Shown here: positions 34,980 through 44,753 of the stretch, piece after piece
Layout of the letters: each line of letters opens with the position of its first letter
How positions within the stretch are numbered: position 1 is the stretch's first letter
From: Fragilaria crotonensis
Taxonomy: Eukaryota > Bacillariophyta > Fragilariophyceae > Fragilariales > Fragilariaceae
Length of the DNA stretch: 60,297 nucleotides
Direction of reading: 5' to 3'
Assembly (NCBI GenBank): GCA_022925895.1
Contig: JAKSYS010000370.1
Location: 1-60,297 of the forward strand
Position numbers and translations under genes: made by a program
The notes under the pieces: model-generated
Databases searched by the model: none
What the model saw: only the letters and a program-made list of their open reading frames with translations
Told to the model about the DNA's origin: nothing

Positions 34980-35943
34980 GGGTTTTGTCAGATGCTATCT
35001 GACAACACAGAAACCACCTATACAGTGCACTGTAGTAGAGTAGCCTACTATCTTTGAAGGTACGGGAACGCACGTCTACATATGCATATCATCCACCGCT
35101 TGCTCATGTTTCTGAGTAATCTAGTACTAGTACCAGGTACATGTAGACTGAAGTATGATACGTATGCATACCTGACACAGGCTTGATACTGCCCTATACA
35201 CGCAATACTTAAATGCTGCAAGATTTTACCATTTGTAGATCGTCGCCATAGTTTGGCCAATTAAATACTCAGAGTACATTTCAGGAAGGACATCGGCAGT
35301 TTTCCTTCAAGTACCGGTAATTTACTTAGGGATTCCGAAATCAAAAGGCAGTACTCCAAGTACTCACATTGATTCATTGTATTTATTTGGCCAATCAAAT
35401 ATCAATCTGAACCTGAAAGGCAGAATATCATTTTTAATTAGATCGATTTGCTAAATCAAATATATGCTATCATAGTACAAAAGGCATTATATTAGAATAA
35501 CGAATAATATCAAATTCAGATACATACACACTGAATCTATTAAGTAAGCAATTTGATTCGACCAAATGGGTTGTCCGAAACAAGAAGGCAGTGCATCATT
35601 CTTACTTACATTGATTTGGCCAATCGTATGATCTTCTGGAACAAAAGTCATTAAATCAATTATTATAGTTTGATGGGCAATTGCAATACTTAAAGACTGG
35701 CTTCTTAAGTATCCAACCGATTAGCCCGCTCGGGCAATTTTCTTACCGTAAACAGAAGTTGTCATACAAAATCTGACAAACCGGTAAAGATCAGAGATCC
35801 GCAGCAACACTCCTGTACCTGGTCATACATTATCTACAGAGGTACAAGAACCATGATCAACTGGATCCCAAGGTTTTGTCAGAATTCATCTGACAACCAT
35901 CTGACAGACCGCTAGAAAACCCCGCATGCTATCTGACAAACCC
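34980..35943. mobile_element. Putative non-autonomous element with GGGTTTTGTCAGAT ends
   Basis: The left end 34980-34993 reads GGGTTTTGTCAGAT, and the right end 35931-35943 is ATCTGACAAACCC, its near reverse complement. Further TGTCAGAT/ATCTGACA palindromes lie just inside both ends (34993-35002 and 35877-35907). The interior is AT-rich and contains diverged tandem units with TTGGCCAATC and AAAGGCAG words (35260-35690). It has no coding capacity. No clear target duplication was found, so the borders are provisional. Confidence 0.45.
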
Positions 35944-36013
35944 TGGGGATCTATGCATACTTACATCGACTTGTTATAATATCGATTATGTGGTACAAGT
36001 ATGTGGTATGTGG

Positions 36014-36511
36014 CAGGGATTGGAAAAATAATACTGTCCCACGTTGAATCTGGTATTACAGTCCTCCAGTAGGTAGAATGGTATTGCGCTGTTGCACTGG
36101 GAGGTATTTTGGTATTGAAAAATCCTTCAGTCCGGTATGAATATAACTTCTCTTCATTTTTCGAGTCGCAGTACTTACTCGGTTCCATTGGTTTCGTCCG
36201 GTAGGTATAATGGTAGTAAAAACACTACAGTAACAGTAAACTTCAGTACTACAGTACAGAAATGAACCGTAAACACACTGATGCAGGACAGAACATTTAT
36301 GGAAATTCCGACTGGTATTCCCGAACACCGGAATTCAAAATACTACCGACTAAACTCAGTAGAAAATAACCAAGGGTCTTGGTTACTGGTTGGTATATTG
36401 CAACTCGCAGGTAACCAGTTATTGGGCATTTTAAAAATCACAGTAGTGGTACAGTATAATACCATCGGTATTTGGTTACCGGTACCGGTGGTTATTTACT
36501 TCCAATCCCTG
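36014..36511. mobile_element. hAT-type MITE, 498 bp, with 8-bp target duplication
   Basis: The ends are inverted repeats beginning CAGGGATTGGAA (36014-36025 and its reverse complement 36500-36511). Both sides are flanked by the identical 8-mer GTATGTGG (36006-36013 and 36512-36519), the target duplication length of hAT elements. There is no reading frame for a transposase. The tips resemble those of the complete hAT element at 44731-47397 (CAGGGGTTGGAA), so the same transposase type could move it. Confidence 0.88.
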
Positions 36512-36519
36512 GTATGTGG

Positions 36520-37585
36520 TATGTGTGACAAAAACGTCGTTCGAGTACTTTCTTAACTCATGAATGAGACAACGTACAGAAAATGTGACTTGTGAAGATT
36601 CAACTCTCCTGCATTTCTACGTACAAATCCCCTTCGGTATAATGATCATGATTTAATTCGTGACTGCGAAGCTAGAGATGGGTCCGAGATCTGAGAGGCT
36701 GACTGCTGACTGCGAACTGCGATTCAGAGATCCAGGCATAAGTGTGTGAACACTGTAGCAAATGGGCATTTTTTTTCGTCATTTTCGCTTATATCGTTGA
36801 AATATCGAAAGTGCAGATACCCACCATATCCACCTGCAAGGTGGGCAAATTCTCTCTAAAATCAGATTACATCTCGTTCGTTCTACAGACAAATAATACC
36901 AATCAAAGAGGTGCGTTACCCAAGAGTTTTACCAGGCCTTCCTGATGAAGAAACTCGAGACTGCAAGTACACCAGGTACTTGTATCAGAAACCAGTTCTA
37001 CTTGCATTTCTGTACTGGATTACCTTCGAGCACTCCCGGTAGATAGTGTATTACATTTCACTCTCAATTGTACAGCCTACAAACGGCGAAAGTATTCCAG
37101 TGTTACCGGTAGTAGTACAACTACAATGCAATTGTTCTGAGTGTATCCTACACATTTCGGTCTCAGAGCTTAAATTGCGCCTGCTATGTACTGTATGCGA
37201 ACTACTCGAGTAATAACTTATCCCCAGAATGACCGACCTGCCGTTTGTTTCTGCCATAAATGTACTACACTCGAGGGTGAAAATATCCTGGGAACGATCG
37301 AAAGGACTTCCATAATTATGCGGAGATCGCAAACTAGACTTGTGGAGTACCGGTAGTCCTTGACCGAAAGTGGGTCGAGCATTTTCACATGGTGTGTACT
37401 ATACCACGTGACCTACATATACCGGCAATATTCGAACAATATTTTTGTCTTGAATACTACGGTAGAGTTGTGACGACAAAAAACTATTCAATTCATGCAA
37501 GCCCGACGCAAATGACTTAGACACTTTAAACACGAAACTACCGGTAGACGGTTAAGCCCTTGCGTCGTATATATATCATTGCATG
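36520..37585. other. Intergenic, no supported gene
   Basis: Short open frames only. GTAC-type palindromes and TACCGGTA words occur around 36960-37560. The conserved promoter of copy F begins at about 37586. Confidence 0.5.
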
Positions 37586-37701
37586 TCCGAATCACGAATT
37601 TCAGATTTTTAAGCACAGAATTCTTCGGCCATCACTCAAACGGCCTCACTCATAAAACTAATACCTCTCACAAAGTCGAAACAACCTTTAAACAATCCAA
37701 C
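37586..37701 (+). promoter_or_regulatory. Conserved promoter of beta-helix gene F
   Basis: TCCGAATCACGAATTTCAGA starts at 37586, about 115 bp before the ATG. CTCATAAAAC follows at about 37650, CAAAGTCGAA at about 37671, and ACAATCCAAC ends directly before the ATG at 37702. The order and spacing match those of B, C and E. Confidence 0.62.
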
Positions 37702-39111
37702 ATGATGCTCCAATCAAGTACCACGTCATGGCGCCTTCTGCTTCTCTGCACAGTCGCTTTGCTCATCGGGCTAGCCACAGGTCAGTCCGTATCGGTGGAT
37801 ACCTACGGTGCTGTTGGTGATGGTGTGACGGATGATACCGACGCTCTGAACTTAGCCTTCTCCCTCGCTCCTCCTGGATCAACACTGCTGATTCCAGCAG
37901 GTCGAACCTATGCCCACTCCGACATCGTTGAGATAACAGTTCCTTCGTTACTAATCAAAGGAGGTGGTCGCCTTTTGGCGACAAACGAAGCAAGGTCTGG
38001 AGTCTGGATCAACGCTGACAGAGTCATCATGGATGACATCGTGCTTGAAATGAAGAGCACCACAACACGGTGGATGGGATACGAGCAAATGAAGCTGCGA
38101 CTGATGAACTCCCGCGGGATCGTGGTGCGAGGGTGACCATCGAAGGTGCTGCAGCTGCAGGCATCTACGTCGGCAACACCCGACTATCTCATTGACCGTG
38201 TGACTGTAAGAAACACTCGATCTGATGCCATTCACAACACAGAGGCATCAAGTTTTGGAACTATCGTCCGACCAGGCATATTCAACTCGGGAGATGATGG
38301 GGTAGCATTTGTGTCCTACAGGAGGGATGGATCGCAGGTCAACAACATGGTATTGCAGTCACCCAAGTTCCGATTGCAAAAGATTGGTCGAGGCTTCTCA
38401 GTCGTCGGTTCCCGTGACATCGTCATGAATGATCTCTATGCCGAGGATAGTGACGCCGCCTCACTGTACGTTGGGAGCGAGCCATATTTTGATACCTTCG
38501 GTGTCAGCAACGTACAAGTAAATGGAGGCTTGTTTTATCGGTCAAACAAGAATCAAGAGTGGGACCGCCAAGGCTCCGTCCACATTTTCAATGGTCGACC
38601 AGATGAAGTTATTCGTAACATCAATATCAACAACATTCGATCCGTGAATACAATAGGTAACCAACCACACGAAGTTGGTATCCAGTCTTCAGGATCTGGC
38701 GGAGTTTTCGGTGTTGTCTTGCGGGACATGACCATGTCTGGAGGTCCATCAAAGGCGTTTTACTCCGAATCTCCGTCGTCGTCGTATCGCACGCTTCAAT
38801 GGGTACAGAATGGGCAAGCTCTAAGCGATCAAGGTTCATTCGTGCTTGGTCCACTGACAACTCCTCCGTCTGCTGCGCGGACTAATTCGCCCATCAATGC
38901 ACCAACGAATCGACCAACAAGTCGACCAACAAAGCGACCAACAAGTCGACTATCGAGTGCACCAACCAACGCTGCCACGGGACCATCCACAAATGGTCGA
39001 TTCGTCGCGCCCACACGTTCACCGACCGCACGGCCGACGACGTGCACCAACAAGGAGGGTTCCAACCAAAGCCAAACAAGTCGAAAACCTGTTCCTCAGA
39101 GCCCCGAATAA
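37702..39111 (+). pseudogene. Secreted beta-helix protein F with Pro-Thr rich tail, frameshifted
   Basis: The start is the ATG at 37702 (MMLQSSTTSWRLLLLCTVALL), giving a standard signal peptide. Upstream in-frame codons to 37579 overlap the promoter and are unlikely to be translated. The helix begins YGAVGDGVTDD. One G is missing at about 38131 and two bases near 38180, so a stop appears at 38134 while the original frame resumes after 38180. SGDDGVAF is intact at about 38287-38307. The tail, of NRPTSRPTKRPTSR type, runs from about 38885. Small deletions near 39041 and after alter its last residues compared with E. F is 8.6 kb from C, the minus-strand gene it should pair with. Confidence 0.82.
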
Positions 39112-39266
39112 CAATTAAATGTTTGGCGGCAGACACGTCTTTTGAAATCCGCTGAGACAATGGAAGTGGGACGTTTTCCTTCCTCTCTGGCTGGTATTTG
39201 TTGTGGGGAAGAATAGAATATACGATAACATGTAATATACTAAATTTATGAATACCTCTGCGCTAC

Positions 39267-40933
39267 CTATGCAGGATTATCATTCCCTCGCAGCACCTCG
39301 CTGCGTTTGGGCTCCGCGAATCGGTTCAACACGGTTCTGCACTCGTCCATATCGTTACCGTACACGCCAATATTGATGCGACAAACCACTGGTGCGCCTT
39401 TCTGGCGGTCGGGTTGCACCACACTGTGGATCACAATGCGACTCGAGCCTGAGTTGGCGTTGTTGTATGCCAGCACTGCTTCAAATAGATCGTCAGAACT
39501 TCCATAGAAGTTGATGTCACCGCTTCTACGGAAGAGACCGACCTTGAAGCCAAAGTGTTGTCGGAAGCGGTGAAGGGTCATCAGCGCCGGACAACTTCCA
39601 GTGACGCGAGGATTGATATCCACCAGATAGCCACGTCCCTTGGAATCAAACAGTACATCAATGCCGCAAAATCCCCAGAAACCCAGTGAATGACAGTACT
39701 TCACAACCTCTTCAACAAATGGCAACTGCATTCTCTTCAGACTCTCTTGGTCGCTTGAATCCAAGTAGGAATCGGAACTGAAGGTGCCATCAGCCAATCG
39801 TTTGTTCTCGTTGGATCCAAGCCATGTCACATTAGTTCCGTTGGGATGCATGAAGAAATGGCAAGCCACATTACGAGCGATATCGACGAAATCTGTCACA
39901 ACGAAAGTCGGGTTGCCAGAGTCGATGAGATACTTTTTGAATTGGGCTTCATCCTCGTCGTTTCGAATGATGAAGATGCCCTTGCTGCCCATAGAATGTG
40001 TCGTCTTGACAACACATGGGCGAGAAGTGCGCGTATCAGGGAGCAGTTTGGTTGTCTTTTGCGTCATGAGTACAATCGAATCTTTGCCTGCCAAGTGATA
40101 ATGAATCATCGGATCGTTGACGTGGTTTCTGATTTGCTCTACAGGAAGGTATGCGTAAACAGTATCGTCCTCTGTTACCTTTGATGCGAATGTGGGAACC
40201 CGAATATCTGGGACAGTCCTGGTCCAATGATCGATGAGTCCATTAGGTGGCGTTCCGTCTCGTAGAAAAACCGGAAAGGACGACCCGTTCATGAGCGCGT
40301 ATCGGCATGGACCCAGCATCGCCTTAACCTTTGTTGATTTTGGCGCTGGCCAATCATGGAACTTGAACTTGGCTGTTGGAACAGAAGCAGATGGTTGTGA
40401 GGGGATATCAGTATACAAAACAATGCTAGAATAACTAACAAGGAACTTAACAACGCACCGTGGTTATGGAAGGCGTTCCCTCCCGCAGGAATCGAGGAAG
40501 GACTTTCGAAGAGCATAATGATCTTGTCATTATCCTTGTTGTTGTATTCCAGCCCCTCCTTGACAAAATCCGAGTAGAACTTCTGGCCATCCCAGTCTCT
40601 GACTTTAAGTTTCGAAAATGAAATATCGAAGTCGGACAGCATCGGCAGCAACGATGTAGAACCATCGACAGCACATGCATCTTCGCGTAAATTTTCTGTT
40701 TCTGTGACAATCACGAGTGTAGATTGAGGAATCTTCGTGCTTTCAGCCAGGTCAACTTCACGAAGCACGATCGAGTCGCCAACATTCCTCGTGGCGGCGT
40801 CCGCTCCTTGAACGGCAAGTTCCAGCATTGTAAAATCATCTAGCGACGAGGAGATTCTATGGCGACCGAGTGCAGGATCAGGAGAGTCCACGAGGATCAT
40901 TATCGAGTCGGTTGTATTCGTGTTGGGTGACAT
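39267..40933 (-). CDS. ATP-grasp domain protein, two exons, 526 residues
   Basis: Exon 1 is 40459-40933 and exon 2 is 39267-40372. The 86-bp intron has a GTGCGT donor and a TTCCAACAG acceptor, and the split Ala codon joins in phase. The C-terminal half is an ATP-grasp ligase fold: CVVKTTHSMGSKGIFII is the ATP-contacting loop strand, and GFWGFCGIDVLFDSKGRGYL with VDINPRVTGS gives the Mg-binding Asp and Asn. The N-terminal 200 residues contain a YSDFVKEGLEYNN region and no clear domain. ATP-grasp enzymes join a carboxylate to an amine or thiol through an acyl-phosphate; the substrate here cannot be inferred. There is no obvious targeting peptide. It is head to head with the methyltransferase gene at 41651, 0.7 kb away. 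Confidence 0.8.
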
Positions 40934-41650
40934 GTTGAAAGGATTTCAAAATTAATGAGCTTGTCGCAATTCTTCCAGGATGATGGACGTCTCAGTCCTG
41001 TGGCTCCAGACGAGGGAATCTACAAGCGTCGTTGCGAGATTACATCATGATTTCATTATCCCTCCACGACGACTGCGTAGACTGTGTAGTATGCCTGGAA
41101 TTGCTTTTCGGTTGTTGTGCCCTTATTGCACGATGCACATTTGCTTCACGACTGAAAACTAAGACAGAATGCACATGTTAAAAACGTAGTACTCTGAGTA
41201 GGAGTACTACGGTCGTGTCGCCCATAAGATTCGAGTCACGGCAAAGGGATCTCCGATGAAACTCCTCGTGATACACGCATGGTTCCGTTGAGGTCGCTTT
41301 TTGTAAGTTTTGATGGAGTGGCTTTCGCTATATTGCATACCGGGACAGCCAAGGTGCACGTGCCACATGCACACGGCAGTACGGGTACAAGCAAGAAAAG
41401 GGACATACTCCAGGTGCATAACATCCAATGCATATGGATATCGTGTCGTGTGTCATTTGTCGTAATTGTGATGATAGTCATGCCGTCATGACCAACACCC
41501 AACTCACAATTACCTTCAGTGCTTTAAAGCCCAAACCATGACTGCACGACAGACGGGCATGCGTCGGCCACCGGCAAGATGTTGACGATGACATCTGGAA
41601 ATCGCTGTACTTCGACTCCAGTATCTTTTTGACCATATCTGCCGAACTCG
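40934..41650. promoter_or_regulatory. Divergent intergenic region, ATP-grasp and METTL21-like genes
   Basis: This 0.7 kb spacer lies between two start codons on opposite strands. It has a small GTAC palindrome at about 41190-41206. No conserved element could be recognised. Confidence 0.4.
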
Positions 41651-42712
41651 ATGTCGTACAACTCATCGTCGTCGTCGTCCTCTAACGATGCCGAGAACTC
41701 CATGCCAAATTGGCACGCATTATTCTGTCAGAGTGATGATGACTCATCTGACGCCGACGACCTTCCCATATTTGTGCCTGACCACATTCATGAAGTCCAC
41801 GTTGCCGAATCTGCGGACTACCGCGGAGAGATTGTGCAGTTGACAATCCCTGATGGAGACGGGTCGAGCAGTATCAGCTCGCATGCACCAACTGTTCGCA
41901 TGTCTGGATGTGGGGCTTCTGTGGACCTGCTCCAGCCCAATCATTCCAACAATATCGAAGGGACCGGTGGTGTCGTCTGGGGCTGCGCTCCAGCGATGTG
42001 CACCGTTCTTTCCGGAAGCTCGTGTTACACTTCTACAACACCAACAATCGAGACTGTCGCTTTTGCTGCGTCTCACGCACTCGCTGTCAGTCCTGAGATT
42101 GATTTCTCGAACCAGGTCATCCTCGAACTCGGTGCTGGTACTGGGGCACTCGGTCTGTGGATCGCCACAAAATGGCCGACGGCCACTGTATTGCTGACTG
42201 ATTTGCCAGAAACGTTGAATTTGCTGCAAGACAACATCAAGGCCAACAAGTTGGAGAGTCGGTGCTTTGCCTCCGAGCTTGCCTTTGGTGACACGGTACC
42301 GTCCTTCTTGGCGAAACTAAAACTCCAAGATTGCGTGGTTGGGTTCAAGGGTGTAATTCATGCCATTGTCGCATCGGACTGTCAATTTTCCGCGTCTGCA
42401 GAATTCTTGTGGCAGCCCTTTGCGTCGACGCTGAGATCGGCAGATCCTCTGACTCGGGTGTGGATTTCGCTTCAGGAACGCCATGGCGTTCGGAAAGAGC
42501 GCCTGGAACCATTTTTGAATGCGCTCCGAGATTTGGCGGGGCGGGGACGACACCTTCTACAGCCGGAAGTCAGCGAGTCAGAGCAAATCACGGGTGGTAC
42601 CTGCGATGAAGGCAACTGTTCTTTTGCGGAGCTGTTCCACCCTGGTTTGGGAGAGGGATCTCAGAACTACAATGCGGAATACCCAAATCGATGTTTTTAC
42701 CTTGCCTTGTAA
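41651..42712 (+). CDS. METTL21-like protein lysine methyltransferase
   Basis: This is a 353-residue protein. The Ser-rich N-terminus (about 100 residues) is probably disordered. The class I SAM-methyltransferase fold begins with GGVVWGCAPAMCTVL, then VILELGAGTGALGLWIA (motif I, SAM binding), ATVLLTDLPETLNLLQDNIK (motif II acidic residue, about 190-210) and AIVASDCQFS, which stands where family members have the D/E-x-x-Y/F catalytic loop. This is the Methyltransf_16 (METTL21/METTL18/FAM86) pattern, enzymes that methylate lysines of chaperones and translation factors. The C-terminus RCFYLAL is typical of the last strand. The exact target is unknown. It is tail to tail with the next gene, with 98 bp between stop codons. 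Confidence 0.83.
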   Translation: MSYNSSSSSSSNDAENSMPNWHALFCQSDDDSSDADDLPIFVPDHIHEVHVAESADYRGEIVQLTIPDGDGSSSISSHAPTVRMSGCGASVDLLQPNHSNNIEGTGGVVWGCAPAMCTVLSGSSCYTSTTPTIETVAFAASHALAVSPEIDFSNQVILELGAGTGALGLWIATKWPTATVLLTDLPETLNLLQDNIKANKLESRCFASELAFGDTVPSFLAKLKLQDCVVGFKGVIHAIVASDCQFSASAEFLWQPFASTLRSADPLTRVWISLQERHGVRKERLEPFLNALRDLAGRGRHLLQPEVSESEQITGGTCDEGNCSFAELFHPGLGEGSQNYNAEYPNRCFYLAL

Positions 42713-42810
42713 GCTTCCGCGATATACTCATGATCGAAGGTTGCAAATGCCTTCTTCGTGTGGCTATTTCTGGCGATGTCGCTTGATGAACACAAACAGC
42801 GACAAACTGG

Positions 42811-44187
42811 TCATCCTTCCAGATCCGTGTACCATTTTTCGGAGAAGCCATGGAATATCATATTGTTGCGTACATCGCGGTAGAAATCCTTGGTGTGCTG
42901 CTTTAATCCATAGATCCACGCCATGGCTGCCTCTTCTTCGTTAGATATTTCTTTGGCATCCGACGGGCCACGACCTTCTTCCCAGGCTGAGGACACGACT
43001 CGATGTATGTAAGCCGTCGAAACACCACCTGTGAGCCAACAGTACCCGTCAATCGTCTCCACCAACTCAAATTTGAAAGGCTTGGGTTCGATTCCTTCTT
43101 CTGCACAGAACCTATACCATTCTTCACGATCGTCGGGGTCATCGAAATCTCCGTCGTAGTTGCAATGAGAATATCTGAGCTCATCGGGATCATTCGACGG
43201 ATCTACCGTACCCTCAAGTTCGAGAGGAAACTCTGTGGAGATGACAATAGTTCCAGGCTTGCACTGATAGCCTATTGCCTTGCTCAAACTGGATATTATG
43301 GACTTGGACATGCAGCTTGAAAAGACAAAGACACAATCAGAGTCACCAAAGTAAACGTTCGGATCGTCAAACGAGCCACACGTAAAGTGGATTGGGGCCA
43401 ATTTAATCTTCATGTCGGATTCGCTGGACAACGGAAGATAGTGAACAGCAACGTCAGATGATAATGCAGGGTCGTCTTTCCCCTCAGCGTCATCACAAGG
43501 CTCTTGATCATGTCTGCCCTCTTCTTCAAGCACAAATTTACCCTCAAACTGCTTCAAGATATCGTCTTCTCCGACAAAACTGGAAGCAACCTCTTGATTC
43601 TCTTCAAAACTACTACCAATACCACTACTGGTCGGATTGCATCTTGCAAGGGTTTCTTCGGCCACCACATGAATGCTGTTGAGCAATTCGACACCCCGAC
43701 AAAGTCTCCAACCTGGATGCAGTGCCGCAGCAGCCAGTACAAGTCGTCCCGTTCCAGAGCCAATATCACAAAATGTTTTACCGTTCCACGATGGAGGGTC
43801 ATCATCCTTGTTGTTGCCTTGGTAGTACAGATCTTGCGCCCTGTCCAATAGTTCGGCAAAGAAATAAAAATCAAACTCCCCATACGTGAGTTGCTTCGGC
43901 GGGTCTTGTCCCTTTTGAATGAATGGCCAATAACCATCCGTCCGACTCGCTGCATTGCGTTTCGCAAGATCAGTCGGAGGGTACAGCTCATGGAGGCCCT
44001 GCAGGACTGCGGCATAACTTGCACCCGACTTGGAGAACTTGTTGGGATCAGCCGTTGGATTTTCTTCGGGCACCAAGGTCGCGGCAATTGCCATTCGACG
44101 CACCGGACGACGCGGCCCTCGGTGGATGCCGAACGATTGTGAAAGGCAGGGGGAAGTAAGGAGTAGGAATGTCGCCAATCTCTTCAT
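42811..44187 (-). CDS. Putative plastid SAM-dependent methyltransferase (DOT1-like fold)
   Basis: The start is placed at 44187. The frame is open to an ATG at 44265, but the ATG at 44187 begins a clear signal peptide (MKRLATFLLLTSPCLSQSFG) followed by a basic, Arg-rich stretch. A Phe just after the predicted cleavage site is the diatom plastid-import signal, so the protein is probably imported across the complex plastid membranes. YGEFDFYFFAELLDRA, KTFCDIGSGTGRLVLAAAAL and WRLCRGVELLNSIHVVAEET form a SAM-binding domain close in order to DOT1-type methyltransferases, where a Glu of GVE contacts the cofactor. The substrate in the plastid is unknown. An acidic insert lies near residues 195-240. 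Total length from this start is 458 residues. Confidence 0.75.
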   Translation of the reverse strand: MKRLATFLLLTSPCLSQSFGIHRGPRRPVRRMAIAATLVPEENPTADPNKFSKSGASYAAVLQGLHELYPPTDLAKRNAASRTDGYWPFIQKGQDPPKQLTYGEFDFYFFAELLDRAQDLYYQGNNKDDDPPSWNGKTFCDIGSGTGRLVLAAAALHPGWRLCRGVELLNSIHVVAEETLARCNPTSSGIGSSFEENQEVASSFVGEDDILKQFEGKFVLEEEGRHDQEPCDDAEGKDDPALSSDVAVHYLPLSSESDMKIKLAPIHFTCGSFDDPNVYFGDSDCVFVFSSCMSKSIISSLSKAIGYQCKPGTIVISTEFPLELEGTVDPSNDPDELRYSHCNYDGDFDDPDDREEWYRFCAEEGIEPKPFKFELVETIDGYCWLTGGVSTAYIHRVVSSAWEEGRGPSDAKEISNEEEAAMAWIYGLKQHTKDFYRDVRNNMIFHGFSEKWYTDLEG

Positions 44188-44722
44188 CGATAGATAGCCG
44201 ATGGCGCGATTCTGGTTCTGGAAGTGCAGATGATGTGATGGAGACATAGGCCCATCGCTATTCATGATTTATGCGTACGCGTGCACATCATTCGACATTC
44301 GACATCATGAAAGGTGATCAGGTGATCAGTGATCAGTAATCAGGGATACGGGATACGTGATCGATCAAATGCGTACTATATCCTACTATATTATAAATTA
44401 ATTGTGTGCGTGTGTGAGTGCGTGCGTCCGTCTGTTACGGAGTATGACCACTCTGGGGTACTGGATCAAATGAATACTGTCTCATACTCGGAGCATAAAT
44501 GTCATACATGCATACTGGAGTACTCCGTAAGAGATGTCGGTAAGATTTGCATATACGTAGTTGCGTCAGTGCGTGCGTCTGTTACGGAGTATGACCACTC
44601 TGGGGTACTGCACTACTTGCGTATAGTACTGAACTGTACAAACAGTACACACAACCGTGCACAACCCATACCGTACACGCCGTATTCCAGAAGTCCGACC
44701 AATTGGGAGGTACCCACTAGTA
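44188..44722. repeat. Intergenic with two direct copies of a dispersed repeat
   Basis: Copies at 44430-44453 and 44577-44600 share GTCTGTTACGGAGTATGACC and continue into CTCTGGGGTACTG. Each is preceded by a GT/GC-rich run. The reverse complement opens the window (1-24). GATCA-type microrepeats lie at about 44310-44340. No gene is seen. Confidence 0.7.
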
Positions 44723-44753
44723 CTATATACCAGGGGTTGGAATAGTTATACTA
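44723..44753. repeat. hAT left target duplication and TIR
   Basis: The target duplication CTATATAC (44723-44730) is followed by the left TIR 44731-44753. Confidence 0.92.
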
